From contig JAJDYE010000010.1 of the NCBI GenBank assembly GCA_022822905.1, forward strand, positions 1 to 51,700: a DNA stretch of 51,700 nucleotides, written 5' to 3'. Below the pieces are notes generated by a model. It was given only the letters and a program-made list of their open reading frames with translations, searched no databases and was not told the DNA's origin. The stretch is from Acidimicrobiia bacterium (lineage in GTDB: Bacteria > Actinomycetota > Acidimicrobiia > Acidimicrobiales > Bin134). Positions 29,765 through 37,379 of this stretch are shown here, piece by piece (the first letter of the stretch is position 1; every line of letters starts with the position of its first letter). The translations under genes were made by a program, and so were the position numbers.

Positions 29765-30097
29765 TTAAGGCTTAACGACAATCTTGAATCCAAGTCTCTC
29801 CAAGACTGTTGCAGCAGTGTTCTTGCCAGATACGCCACCGCTGAAGCTCTTGGGGCGCTCGCGGTCGGGGTGATTGAGTATGTAGGCGACTCCACAGATC
29901 GCCTTCGAGTCGTACTCTTTGCCGTCTACGACCAGCAAATATCTCGTCGCTGGTCCGTATCCGTGCTCAGCTAGAAAAGACTCTCTCCCAATCTTGTCGT
30001 GCAGACGAATCGCCCGATGCACACTGGCGCGATCAACGACCTCTGAAACACTCAACAACCTTGCTCTCCTATTTCCTTCCACACCGGAATTTCGCAT
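29765..30097 (-). CDS. Stand-alone ScoMcrA-type N-terminal head domain
   Basis: 110-aa protein that matches the head domain found at the N-terminus of ScoMcrA-like type IV restriction enzymes: LHDKIGRESFLAEHGYG, RYLLVVDGKEYDSKAICG, then FSGG and VLERLGFKIVV. The sulfur-binding, SRA and HNH domains of ScoMcrA are missing and the sequence ends cleanly in a stop. This is therefore a head-only protein or the remnant of a longer enzyme. Its GC content is lower than the housekeeping genes. Start is the first ATG; no clear ribosome-binding site or -10 box was found. The family match is from memory of the motif pattern. Confidence 0.6.
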   Translation of the reverse strand: MRNSGVEGNRRARLLSVSEVVDRASVHRAIRLHDKIGRESFLAEHGYGPATRYLLVVDGKEYDSKAICGVAYILNHPDRERPKSFSGGVSGKNTAATVLERLGFKIVVKP

Positions 30098-30205
30098 CTA
30101 TAGACCTATCAGACCTTTGGCATTCCGGCCTGCTCGCCCGCACTGAACCTCATCACAGGCATCCGTGCACCGTCAGCCGGCACTGCTACGACGCGAGTGT
30201 CGGGT

Positions 30206-30211
30206 TATGGT
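30206..30211 (+). promoter_or_regulatory. -10 box (TATGGT), leaderless start of small GIY-YIG gene
   Basis: TATGGT is followed by 6 nt and the ATG at 30218. It selects this ATG over the in-frame GTG at 30197. Confidence 0.55.
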
Positions 30212-30217
30212 GGGCGA

Positions 30218-30508
30218 ATGGCTGGGCGGCGGAGCTATAGGCAGTGGCGATTTAAGCGGCCGCGGGCTGTAAAGGGGTACACCCTGCGTAGCCGTCGCGG
30301 CAAGGTTGTCTATGTAGGGACCACCAACAACCCCAGGCGGCGTGCTATCGAGCACCAGAAGTCCGGCAAGCGCGGACGCATGAAGGTGGAAACGCCAGGG
30401 ATGCCGAGGGGAGTGGCTCGACGCTGGGAAGCAGCAAGACTGGCACGGCACCGCCGAAATAACAGAGGTCGGAACCCCCGCTACAACAAGACCAGAACCG
30501 GCAGCTAG
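30218..30508 (+). CDS. Small GIY-YIG-like nuclease-domain protein
   Basis: 96-aa, very basic protein. It resembles a minimal GIY-YIG domain: Tyr21 in GYTL, VYVG at 31-34 (the YIG strand), Arg40-42, His46, Glu71 in RRWEAARLARHRR, and a terminal NPRYN with Asn90. These match the tyrosine, arginine, glutamate and asparagine positions of the fold, although GIY itself is altered to GYT. The charge (more than twenty Arg/Lys) suggests nucleic-acid binding. The leaderless start is set by TATGGT. It is the last gene before the tRNA-end repeat. Confidence 0.6.
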   Translation: MAGRRSYRQWRFKRPRAVKGYTLRSRRGKVVYVGTTNNPRRRAIEHQKSGKRGRMKVETPGMPRGVARRWEAARLARHRRNNRGRNPRYNKTRTGS

Positions 30509-30522
30509 GGGAGCTGGAGAGC

Positions 30523-30710
30523 GGTCCTTCGGAATTGTCGGACCAGACCTTTGACCTGCGGGAACGCTGAAAATGGTTTTGGGGATACAGGGTTTGGCGT
30601 ATCTATGCCGAAGTGGATACGCCGCTGACTAGGGGTTTTCCCTACTCGCGCCAACTCCTCCATACGACATAAGGTTCCTAGTGTTCTGAACCACTACACC
30701 ACCTGGCGCA
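30523..30710 (+). other. Cluster of inverted repeats before the cupin gene
   Basis: This 188-bp stretch holds no gene but four hairpins in a row: GGTCC/GGACC (30523-30544), a perfect 8-bp GGCGTATC/GATACGCC (30596-30623), TAGGG/CCCTA around GTTTT (30630-30644), and GCGCCA/TGGCGC (30648-30709). The outer arms of the last equal the tRNA-Leu acceptor ends. The first may terminate the GIY-YIG gene; the rest could be a structured RNA or a decayed tRNA/attachment region. Confidence 0.45.
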
Positions 30711-30712
30711 CA
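30699..30712 (+). repeat. Right copy of tRNA-Leu 3' end repeat
   Basis: Exact copy of the 14 bases at 26940-26953. Its last base is the A of the cupin ATG at 30712. It marks the likely right border of a 3.76-kb accessory pocket. Confidence 0.6.
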
Positions 30713-31239
30713 TGACTGATGACTTTCGGCGGATTGTGACTGCGGTGGACGGGGATGGTCATTCGGTGGTGGACAGTGATGGGTTGCCGCCGGTGGCGAT
30801 CAGTCCTCGCCATCCCGAGCAGTTTCTTACTGCGATATGGGCGGTGGACGAGCTTCCTACCAGCTATACCGCATCGGGCGACCGGGGCGGCTTCCGGCTT
30901 TCGCCGCCGCCGGGAGGGGTGAACATCATCCGCAACAAGCTGCCGCCCGACTCGGCGGTCTATGTGGACGCCGATGGAAATCCCCGCCCGGTGGGCGACG
31001 AGGACAACCTTCACCGCACCGCCACGGTGGACTTCATCTGTGTGCTGGAGGGCGAATTGTGGCTGGTGCTGGAGGGCGACGAGGACGTTCATCTCCGAGC
31101 TGGGGACTGCGTGGTGCAGCGGGGGACGGTCCATGCTTGGCGCAACCGCACCGACCGTCCGACCACGTTTCTGGCAGTGCTTTTCGACGCTGACGAGGAC
31201 ACGCTGGCGGCGGCCCCGATCGGGCCGGAGGCGCTGTGA
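30712..31239 (+). CDS. Cupin-domain protein
   Basis: 175-aa protein. The C-terminal half is a cupin barrel (about 95-165): VDFICVLEGELWLVLEG stands at the place of motif 1 but lacks the metal-binding HxH. Motif 2 is intact as GDCVVQRGTVHAWRN. Metal binding is therefore doubtful. The N-terminal 90 residues contain a strand-rich segment (FRLSPPPGG, NIIRNKLPP) as in cupins that act on small carboxylates. The stop overlaps the DUF1214 gene by 4 bp (GTGA), so they form an operon. The ATG sits directly on the tRNA-end repeat and has no ribosome-binding site. Confidence 0.75.
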   Translation: MTDDFRRIVTAVDGDGHSVVDSDGLPPVAISPRHPEQFLTAIWAVDELPTSYTASGDRGGFRLSPPPGGVNIIRNKLPPDSAVYVDADGNPRPVGDEDNLHRTATVDFICVLEGELWLVLEGDEDVHLRAGDCVVQRGTVHAWRNRTDRPTTFLAVLFDADEDTLAAAPIGPEAL

Positions 31240-32381
31240 GCGAGTTTCGGGAAAACGAGCCGGACAGCGAGGCCCGGCGGGCCTGGCGGGATCTGCTGGG
31301 CGCGCTAGCGGAGATCGACGCCGACTGGATCGGGCCGCAACGAGGCTTGGCCCCCGGCCGGGAGCACTTGGGCATTCGGGGGTTGGGCATGGCGCTGTGG
31401 GGGGCGCTGGACCTCTACCTGGAAAATGAACCGGAGCGGCCCCACTTTGTGCGCCTCATCTCCCCGTACCGGAAATGGGGCGACAACCCCGACGCCATCT
31501 ATTTCTTCGCCCCGCTGCGGGGAGACCTCACCTATCGGGTTCAAGGTCGGCGAGGACGGGAGGTCTACCTGTCGCTCACTGTGCACGGCGGCGACCGCGA
31601 CGGCCACTGGCCAACCCGGGTGGTGGGCGAGCTCAACATGCACGACATGGCGTTCGACGAAGATGGCTCCTTCGAAGTAGCGCTGTCGCCCCACGCCCAC
31701 GGGGGCAATTGGATGGAGTTGGCCGAGGACGCCGGATCGGTGGTGGTGCGGTTCTACTTCAACGAGGCAGAAGCCGCCTCGGCCCAGCCCGAGCTGGTGC
31801 CCGATCTGCGTATCGAAACAGTCGACGGACCCGAGCAGATTCCGGTACCCGACGACGAAACAGTGGCCCGTCGCCTGAGGCGGGTGGAAGCGTGGGTGCG
31901 CTCGAAGTTCGGCGGGCAGATGCTCGGCCCGCTACCCCGGCGCCGCCCGAGTTGGTATTCCGAGGTGCCCAACACCATGGGCCCGCCGGTGGACTGGACC
32001 GACGGCGACGGCGGCGGATGGGGAGCGGTTGACATCGCCTACTCGGCTGGCGAGTACGAGTTGGCCCCCGACGAGGCCCTGGTCATGGAGGGACGGCTGC
32101 CCGAGGGCCTGTTCACCAACGTGGTGATCTGGAACGAGTTGGGCCAGACAGCCGATTACTTGGAGCACACCGTCTCGCTGAACGACGCCCAGATGGAAAC
32201 AGACGCAGACCGCCGCTACCGGGTGGTCATCGCCCACCGCGACCCCGGCGTGCCCAACTGGCTGGACACCTGCGGCGAGCCCCGAGCCGCGGTGTTCTGG
32301 CGCTTCATGCTCCCCGCCGAACCCCCTGAGGCACCGATATGCACGGTGATGCCGGTGGATCGGGTGGCCGAGACGCACTAG
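31236..32381 (+). CDS. DUF1214 domain protein
   Basis: 381-aa soluble protein. The C-terminal region has the DUF1214 pattern: TNVVIWNELGQTADY, RYRVVIAHRDPGVPNWLDT and a final AVFWRFM. The N-terminal part (WRDLLGALAEIDADW) and the middle beta-rich part (FFAPLRGDLTYRVQGRRG) are typical of the longer actinobacterial members. No enzymatic activity is firmly assigned to this domain. GTG 31236 overlaps the cupin stop, so the two products probably act together. clpP follows with its own leaderless promoter. Confidence 0.75.
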   Translation: MSEFRENEPDSEARRAWRDLLGALAEIDADWIGPQRGLAPGREHLGIRGLGMALWGALDLYLENEPERPHFVRLISPYRKWGDNPDAIYFFAPLRGDLTYRVQGRRGREVYLSLTVHGGDRDGHWPTRVVGELNMHDMAFDEDGSFEVALSPHAHGGNWMELAEDAGSVVVRFYFNEAEAASAQPELVPDLRIETVDGPEQIPVPDDETVARRLRRVEAWVRSKFGGQMLGPLPRRRPSWYSEVPNTMGPPVDWTDGDGGGWGAVDIAYSAGEYELAPDEALVMEGRLPEGLFTNVVIWNELGQTADYLEHTVSLNDAQMETDADRRYRVVIAHRDPGVPNWLDTCGEPRAAVFWRFMLPAEPPEAPICTVMPVDRVAETH

Positions 32382-32389
32382 CGGGCCGG

Positions 32390-32395
32390 TACGAT
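32390..32395 (+). promoter_or_regulatory. -10 box (TACGAT), leaderless start of clpP
   Basis: TACGAT is followed by 7 nt and the ATG at 32403. It starts 8 bp after the DUF1214 stop and favours 32403 over the GTG at 32397. Confidence 0.6.
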
Positions 32396-32402
32396 TGTGG
32401 CC

Positions 32403-32993
32403 ATGACCGAACCCGTTTTGTTCGAGCCGGGCAGCCCCGAGCGCGGCGCATTCGAGATCTACAACCGGCTTCTAAAGAACCGCATCGTGTTTCTGGGAAC
32501 CGACGTGAACGACGACATCGCCAACTACATCACCGCGCAGCTTCTCTACCTGGAGGGCGAAGACTCCGAGAAAGACATCTGGCTCTACATCAACTCCCCG
32601 GGCGGGTCGGTCACCTCGGGCATGGCCATCTACGACACCATGCAGTTCATCACCCCCGACGTGGGGACCATTTGCATGGGTTTGGGCGCCTCGATGGGCC
32701 AGTTCCTCTTGTGTGCCGGAGCCCCCGGCAAGCGCTATGCCCTGCCCCACGCTCGGATCATGATGCACCAGCCCTCGGGCGGCGTTCGGGGCCAGGCCAC
32801 CGATATCGCCATCCAGGCCGAGCAGCACGCCTACGTGAAGGAACTGCTGGCCGAGCGCATTGCCACCCACACCGGCCAGTCGGTGGAGCAGGTGGAGGCC
32901 GACTCCGACCGCGACCGCTGGTTCACAGCCGAAGAGGCCAAGCAGTACGGCATCATCGACCACGTGATCGTCAAGCGCGGCGAGATGCTCTGA
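32403..32993 (+). CDS. clpP: ATP-dependent Clp protease proteolytic subunit
   Basis: Serine protease that forms a double heptamer fed by ClpX or ClpC. 196 aa. The catalytic triad is complete: Ser97 in GASMGQ, His122 in MMHQPSGG, Asp171 in [15 protein letters not shown]. The start is set by the TACGAT box. Unlike the usual actinobacterial clpP1-clpP2-clpX run, this gene stands alone; a second subunit and the ATPase must lie elsewhere. A small CACTG/CAGTG inverted repeat (33012-33026) lies between it and the convergent lipoprotein gene. Confidence 0.95.
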   Translation: MTEPVLFEPGSPERGAFEIYNRLLKNRIVFLGTDVNDDIANYITAQLLYLEGEDSEKDIWLYINSPGGSVTSGMAIYDTMQFITPDVGTICMGLGASMGQFLLCAGAPGKRYALPHARIMMHQPSGGVRGQATDIAIQAEQHAYVKELLAERIATHTGQSVEQVEADSDRDRWFTAEEAKQYGIIDHVIVKRGEML

Positions 32994-33027
32994 TCGATCG
33001 TCGGCCGACTTCACTGGCCGGCAGTGG

Positions 33028-33495
33028 CTAGCCCCGCACGTCCAGCCGTACCTCGCCGGGAATCTTGTCGGGGTCGACGAACACCACAGGACTCTCCCAG
33101 TCCAGCCTCAAACCACAGTGTTCGGTTGAGTATCGGGCCAGTTCAACCGCGGCCGTTTCGCTTTGCTGCAACTGCTCCGCTTCGAGCGTCAAGTCTTCCG
33201 GGTTGTCGAAGGCCTCGATGATGAGGCTCGCAGTGGCATTGATGGTGGCCAGCGACGGCTCGATTTCCAGCGGCGCCACCCGGCGTATGGCTTCAAGTTC
33301 GTCCACTACCCCCGCCGCGGCGCTCGGGTCATCGGAGTAGTCCGAGGCCAATGCGCCCTCAGGTCCAAAGGCGGTCTCCAGTTTCTGGCAGAAAGCGCTC
33401 AAATCGGGCTGGTCGTCATCACCGCAGGCGCTGAGGCCGAGCATCAGGGCTCCCAGCACCAGCACAGCCGCAATCGGCCGTCGGCGGCATCGCAT
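33028..33495 (-). CDS. Small secreted lipoprotein, unknown function
   Basis: 155-aa protein with a type II signal peptide: basic MRCRRRP, hydrophobic core AAVLVLGALMLG and lipobox LSAC with Cys24. An acidic GDDD linker follows. The mature part is helical and polar (LSAFCQKLETAFGPEG, VVDELEAIRRVAP) with two further cysteines. I do not recognise a family. The ATG at 33495 lies 2 bp after the rpe stop, so translation is coupled to rpe. The larger in-frame extension upstream lies inside rpe and is rejected. Confidence 0.7.
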   Translation of the reverse strand: MRCRRRPIAAVLVLGALMLGLSACGDDDQPDLSAFCQKLETAFGPEGALASDYSDDPSAAAGVVDELEAIRRVAPLEIEPSLATINATASLIIEAFDNPEDLTLEAEQLQQSETAAVELARYSTEHCGLRLDWESPVVFVDPDKIPGEVRLDVRG

Positions 33496-33497
33496 GG

Positions 33498-34181
33498 TCA
33501 ACTGACGGCGGCTGCTTCTCGCAACTCGGTGATGGCGTGGTTGAACCCCAGCTCGTCGGAGAACACCGCGCTGCCGGCCACGAACACCCCAGCCCCGGCC
33601 TGGGCCGCGGCTCCGATAGTGGAGCGGCCGATTCCGCCGTCCACCTCCAACTCCACGTCGTGTCCGCCCTCGTCGATCATCGCCCGCACTTCGGCCACCT
33701 TGGACTCCATTGATGCAATGTACGACTGGCCACCCCATCCGGGGTTGACGGTCATCACCAGTACCAGTCGGCACAGGTCCAGCACATGGGCCACGGAGGA
33801 GGCCGGAGTTGCCGGGTTGAGGGCCACGCCGGCGTCCATCCCCAGTTCTCGAATGGCCCCCAGCGTGCGGTGTAGATGAGGACAGGCCTCGACATGGACG
33901 GTGAGGAGCTCGCAGCCGGCCTCGGCATAGCGGGGGGCAAGCTCATGGGGCTCCTCCACCATGAGGTGGGCCTCGAACGGCAGTGACACCAAGGGGCGGA
34001 TCGAGGCGATCACGTCGGGGCCGAAGGTGAGGTTGGGCACGAACCGGCCGTCCATCACATCCCAGTGGATGCGGTCGGCCCCGGCTTTCTCCAAGCCGAT
34101 GCACTCCTCGCCCAAGCGGGCGAAGTCGGCGGGCAGCACTGAAGGCGCGATCAGGGCTTCATGGGCCATATCAGTGGCCAT
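33498..34181 (-). CDS. rpe: Ribulose-phosphate 3-epimerase
   Basis: TIM-barrel epimerase of the pentose phosphate pathway. 227 aa. Landmarks: IAPSVLPADFARLGEE, the metal/catalytic HWDVMDGRFVPNLTFGP, AHLMVEEP, VMTVNPGWGGQSYI and the catalytic aspartate in ELEVDGGIG, ending FVAGSAVF. All are conserved. The leaderless ATG at 34181 follows TAGGGT by 6 nt. It precedes the lipoprotein gene by 2 bp. The SDR gene lies upstream on the same strand but is probably transcribed separately. Confidence 0.96.
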   Translation of the reverse strand: MATDMAHEALIAPSVLPADFARLGEECIGLEKAGADRIHWDVMDGRFVPNLTFGPDVIASIRPLVSLPFEAHLMVEEPHELAPRYAEAGCELLTVHVEACPHLHRTLGAIRELGMDAGVALNPATPASSVAHVLDLCRLVLVMTVNPGWGGQSYIASMESKVAEVRAMIDEGGHDVELEVDGGIGRSTIGAAAQAGAGVFVAGSAVFSDELGFNHAITELREAAAVS

Positions 34182-34187
34182 GACCCG

Positions 34188-34193
34188 ACCCTA
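34188..34193 (-). promoter_or_regulatory. -10 box (TAGGGT), leaderless start of rpe
   Basis: On the minus strand TAGGGT is followed by 6 nt and the rpe ATG. It is the third case of this exact arrangement after comF and mec. Confidence 0.6.
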
Positions 34194-34246
34194 CCCGGTG
34201 TCGGAGCGGCAGTTGTGCACCATTTGGGCGAAATTGAACAGCCTGC

Positions 34247-35008
34247 TCAGCGCAGCATTCCGCCGTCGACGAATACCGGTCGACCACTCATGAACGCAGA
34301 TGCGTCGCTGGCCAAGAACACCGCGGCGCCAACAAGGTCATCGGGCACACCGAGGCGGCCGAAAATGGTCTCGGCGGCAACCTCTTGCTCGAAGCGGGCT
34401 CGGGCCTCGGAGTCGCGGGGCAAGATCATGTCGGTGGCCACTGGGCCGGGCACCAACAGGTTCACCCGCACTCCCCGGCTGGCCCACTCCCGGGCCATCG
34501 TGGTGGTCCAGTTGGCCATGGCCGCTTTGACCGCGCAGTAGGCCCCGATGCCCTCCATGGGCTGAAAGGCCCCCAGCGCCCCGATGTTGATGATCGACCC
34601 GCCCCCGTCGGCGGCCAAGTGGTCGAGCGCGGCCTGCGATAGGAACAGCGGTCCCTTCAGGTTCACGGCCAAGATCCCGTCCAGCTCCTCGGGGGTGACC
34701 CGAGTTGTGACATGAGGGCGCAGCACCCCAGCGTTGTTCACCAGCACGTCGAGGCGGCCGAAGCGGCCCATCACAGCCTCGAGCAGCGGCTGATGCTGGT
34801 TCAGCTCGCCGACGTCGAGCTCGGCGGCCATGGCCTCCCCGCCCGAGGCGGTGATCTGGTCGGCGAGGGTCTGGCAGGCGTCCAGCGTGCGGCTGGCCGC
34901 CACCACCTTGGCCCCGGCCTCGGCCAGCCCCAAGGCCAGAGCGTGGCCGATGCCCCGAGATGCCCCGGTAACCAGGGCCACCTTGCCGGTCAGGTCGAAC
35001 CTATCCAT
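34247..35008 (-). CDS. Short-chain dehydrogenase/reductase with altered catalytic serine
   Basis: 253-aa SDR of the classical type. Cofactor loop TGASRGIG is at 14-21, NNAG at 91-94, structural Asn116 in LAVNLKG and the active-site YCAVK (Tyr157, Lys161). The position 13 residues before Tyr, normally serine, is Ala144 in NIGALGAF, so the catalytic tetrad is incomplete. Either a neighbouring residue substitutes or the activity is reduced. Cofactor preference appears to be NADP(H) from SRGIG and Arg40. The start overlaps the stop of the NIPSNAP-like gene by 8 bp with GGGGGAAG just before, a coupled pair. Confidence 0.85.
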   Translation of the reverse strand: MDRFDLTGKVALVTGASRGIGHALALGLAEAGAKVVAASRTLDACQTLADQITASGGEAMAAELDVGELNQHQPLLEAVMGRFGRLDVLVNNAGVLRPHVTTRVTPEELDGILAVNLKGPLFLSQAALDHLAADGGGSIINIGALGAFQPMEGIGAYCAVKAAMANWTTTMAREWASRGVRVNLLVPGPVATDMILPRDSEARARFEQEVAAETIFGRLGVPDDLVGAAVFLASDASAFMSGRPVFVDGGMLR

Positions 35009-35798
35009 CGCTTCCCCCGGCTGTATCCTGCGCGGCTGATTCTTGGGCGGCCAGCCAATTCTCCAGGCTGGCGTCCTCCCAGTCGTCGGGGCCGTACACC
35101 GTGCGGGGCAGCGGTGTCATCAAGTGGGTGTCGCCGCCGGTCACGTATTCGGCCGAGCGCTGCTCCCAAGCGGTGATCCGCTCGTCGGCGGTGCCCTCGT
35201 CGCACAGGCCCCGGGTGGTGTCACGGTTCTGGCTGTAAGTGATATGGGAGGCGATGTCGGCCGCCCACACCATCACCACCTCGTGCTGGTTGTTGAGCAC
35301 CTCGTAGAGCCCGGTGGGGCGGTGGCCGTAGTCGACCATTAGGGGTACCCGCTCCCGCACCACCGCGGCCAGAAACTCCAGCGGCGTGCCCGGCCGCACG
35401 GTGAGGATCTCGTTCACAAAGAGGGTGCCTTTGATGCCCGCCTCGGCGATCTCGGCGGTGTTGGGGCTGCCCGGCACGCCCCCGCATAGCCGGTCGAATC
35501 CGCCCGAGCGCCACTGGGCCGCCTCGTCCCACCAGTCGCCGTAAAATGCCTTGCGCCGCTTCAGGTTTAGCCGGTCGAGGTTCTTGGCCAAGCCCTTCCA
35601 GCCCTCTGATCCGATGTCCCAGATGTTGACCACCTGGGGCCAACGCCCCCCGCCCGCACCCAGGATGTAGAACGCGCCCTGGAGCCCAAACATCTCCGGC
35701 ATGCGCAGCACCGGGTCTTGCCACAAGTGCTCCATGTAGTCGTACTGGCCCTGCCCGATGATGTCGACCACCTCATACAGATATAGGTCGCGGTTCAT
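35001..35798 (-). CDS. NIPSNAP-like duplicated alpha/beta-barrel protein (tentative)
   Basis: 265-aa soluble protein. It looks like two tandem ferredoxin-like halves. The first holds LYLYEVVDIIGQGQYDYMEH and VVNIWDIGSEGW; the second holds FVNEILTVRPGTPLEFLAAV and HEVVMVWAADIASH. The strand-helix pattern fits the NIPSNAP/dimeric alpha-beta barrel group, but the match is weak and no catalytic residue is known. The ATG at 35798 has GGAG 8 nt upstream. A long upstream in-frame extension is proline-rich shadow and is rejected. It is co-transcribed with the SDR gene; a shared oxidative or aromatic pathway with the divergent Rieske oxygenase is possible. Confidence 0.5.
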   Translation of the reverse strand: MNRDLYLYEVVDIIGQGQYDYMEHLWQDPVLRMPEMFGLQGAFYILGAGGGRWPQVVNIWDIGSEGWKGLAKNLDRLNLKRRKAFYGDWWDEAAQWRSGGFDRLCGGVPGSPNTAEIAEAGIKGTLFVNEILTVRPGTPLEFLAAVVRERVPLMVDYGHRPTGLYEVLNNQHEVVMVWAADIASHITYSQNRDTTRGLCDEGTADERITAWEQRSAEYVTGGDTHLMTPLPRTVYGPDDWEDASLENWLAAQESAAQDTAGGSDG

Positions 35799-35863
35799 GC
35801 TGGGTCTCCGGGGTGGTTGGCAGGGGGCATATTCCTGAGCATCACCCGCCGACGTTACCGGCG

Positions 35864-35869
35864 TAGGCT
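35864..35869 (+). promoter_or_regulatory. -10 box (TAGGCT), leaderless start of Rieske gene
   Basis: TAGGCT is followed by 6 nt and the GTG at 35876. No ribosome-binding site is present. Confidence 0.55.
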
Positions 35870-35875
35870 CTGCCT

Positions 35876-37021
35876 GTGCGGCGCGAGACCCAGGTGGAAC
35901 TGATCCGAGAGCTGTTGGACCATCATGCCTCGGGCACCACGCAGCTGGCGGACGACGTGCTGGTGCTGCCCGCTGAGGTCTATGTGAGCGAACAGCACTG
36001 GCAGGCCGAGCGGGAGGCGCTGTTCCGCCGCCGCCCGGTGGTGGCCTGCCTGTCGGGGGCGGTGGCCTCACCCGGCGACTACGTGTCTTTCACCGTGGGC
36101 GGCGTTCCGGTGGTGGTGGTACGGGGCGACGACGGGGTGCTGCGGGGGTTCCAAAATGTGTGCCGCCACCGGGCCTCCTCGGTGGTGAGCGGTTGCGGTT
36201 CGGGAGCTGCCTCGCTGCGGTGCCCGTTCCACGCTTGGGCGTATCGGCTGGACGGGACGCTTTTGGCCCGGCCCCAGGCGGGGGAGGGGTTCGACGGGAC
36301 CGACGAGTCGGACCTCGGCCTGGTGCCGGTGCCGGTGGGAGAGGCCCACGGCCTGGTGTTCGTGCAGCCCGAGGGCGACGGCCCGGTAAACGCGGCCAGC
36401 CTGGTGGGGGAGGCCGCGTTCGATCTCGATGACTTCAATGTGGGGAGCTACCTCCCGTTCGACCGGTGGGAGTCGAGTTGGCCGTGCAACTGGAAGCTGA
36501 TGGTGGACACGTTTCTGGAGTCGTACCACGTGTTCTCGCTTCATCGAAAAACAGTGGGCAAGTACTACCTGTCCCAGCCCATGACCTACCGGGGCTACGG
36601 CCCCAACCTGAGGTTCCAAACCTGCCAGAAGTCGATCCTGGAACTGGCCGAAACCCCCAAGGACCAGTGGGACCTTCTCAGCCGGGCCACCGTGGAGTAT
36701 CTGATCGCTCCCAACGTCATTCTGAGCCACAGCGTGGATCACTTTGCGGTGTACCAGTTCTTGCCCACCGCCGTCGACCACACCGACGTCACCATGACCC
36801 TTTACACCCCCGAGCCCGTCACAGAACAAACCCGCCCCCACTACGAGCGCACCCTGGAACTCCACCAGAGAGTCGGTGCTGGCGAAGACTTCCCCCAAGC
36901 CGTCAAAATCCAGCAGTCCCTATCCTCCGGCCTGGTCGAAGAAACCCTCGTAGGACGCCACGAAGTAGCCCTAATCCACTTCCACCAAGCGCTGGATGAG
37001 CTGCTCGAGAGCGGGAACTGA
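35876..37021 (+). CDS. Rieske non-haem iron oxygenase, alpha subunit
   Basis: Aromatic-ring-hydroxylating-type oxygenase component of 381 aa. The Rieske [2Fe-2S] ligands are Cys96-x-His98 and Cys116-x2-His119 with 17 residues between, as in the family. The catalytic domain has NWKLMVDTFLESYHVFSLH, giving the mononuclear iron histidines 218 and 223; the third acidic ligand should be in the later part. Electron-transfer partners (ferredoxin, reductase) are not encoded here. GTG 35876 is leaderless after TAGGCT. The neighbours (SDR, NIPSNAP-like, crotonase, amidohydrolase) suggest catabolism of an aromatic or steroid-like compound; substrate unknown. Confidence 0.88.
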   Translation: MRRETQVELIRELLDHHASGTTQLADDVLVLPAEVYVSEQHWQAEREALFRRRPVVACLSGAVASPGDYVSFTVGGVPVVVVRGDDGVLRGFQNVCRHRASSVVSGCGSGAASLRCPFHAWAYRLDGTLLARPQAGEGFDGTDESDLGLVPVPVGEAHGLVFVQPEGDGPVNAASLVGEAAFDLDDFNVGSYLPFDRWESSWPCNWKLMVDTFLESYHVFSLHRKTVGKYYLSQPMTYRGYGPNLRFQTCQKSILELAETPKDQWDLLSRATVEYLIAPNVILSHSVDHFAVYQFLPTAVDHTDVTMTLYTPEPVTEQTRPHYERTLELHQRVGAGEDFPQAVKIQQSLSSGLVEETLVGRHEVALIHFHQALDELLESGN

Positions 37022-37103
37022 CAAGCCAGAGTGGGGCAAAAGCCCTGATTAATGGGCAAATAGGGGCATCTGATTCCGAAGTAATGCAGTAGCCTGCCTA
37101 TGT

Positions 37104-37379
37104 ATGTCAATGCTTAGCTTCCAGGTTGCCCCAGAAATGGCAAAAAGAGCCAATGAATGTGCCGAGTTCGTGGGAGTTACCCCCTCGGAATTGTTTCGCG
37201 AAGCGCTGCGCCGCCATATCGATCCCATCCTGGCCGAGCGGGATGCCGAGATCTACGAGAAAATGCCACTCACCGAAGACGAACTTGCATTGAGCTCTGT
37301 CCAGTATTGGCTCCCGGCCGAAGACTGGTCTGACTGGGAAGTGGATGATGACGCCGCTAGCCCTGTTCGGCGAATTTGA
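37104..37379 (+). CDS. Ribbon-helix-helix (CopG/Arc-type) protein
   Basis: 91-aa protein. The N-terminal 42 residues form an RHH pattern: a beta strand MLSFQVAPEMA, helix KRANECAEFVG and TPSELFREALRRHID. The acidic C-terminal tail (EDWSDWEVDDDAA) may block a partner. It is probably a small DNA-binding regulator or an antitoxin without its toxin. TAGCCT at 37090-37095 ends 8 nt before the ATG at 37104; a second ATG at 37110 is possible. Its 3' end overlaps the convergent hicB by 23 bp, so antisense interaction is possible. Confidence 0.65.
   Translation: MSMLSFQVAPEMAKRANECAEFVGVTPSELFREALRRHIDPILAERDAEIYEKMPLTEDELALSSVQYWLPAEDWSDWEVDDDAASPVRRI

Noticed and set aside
26867..30712. Active integrative element between the tRNA-Leu repeats.
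   Set aside because: No integrase, excisionase or transposase gene is visible, so only a remnant or passive pocket is claimed.
33015..33774. Longer version of the lipoprotein gene starting at 33774.
   Set aside because: The extra 93 residues lie inside rpe in another frame and would bury the lipoprotein signal peptide.
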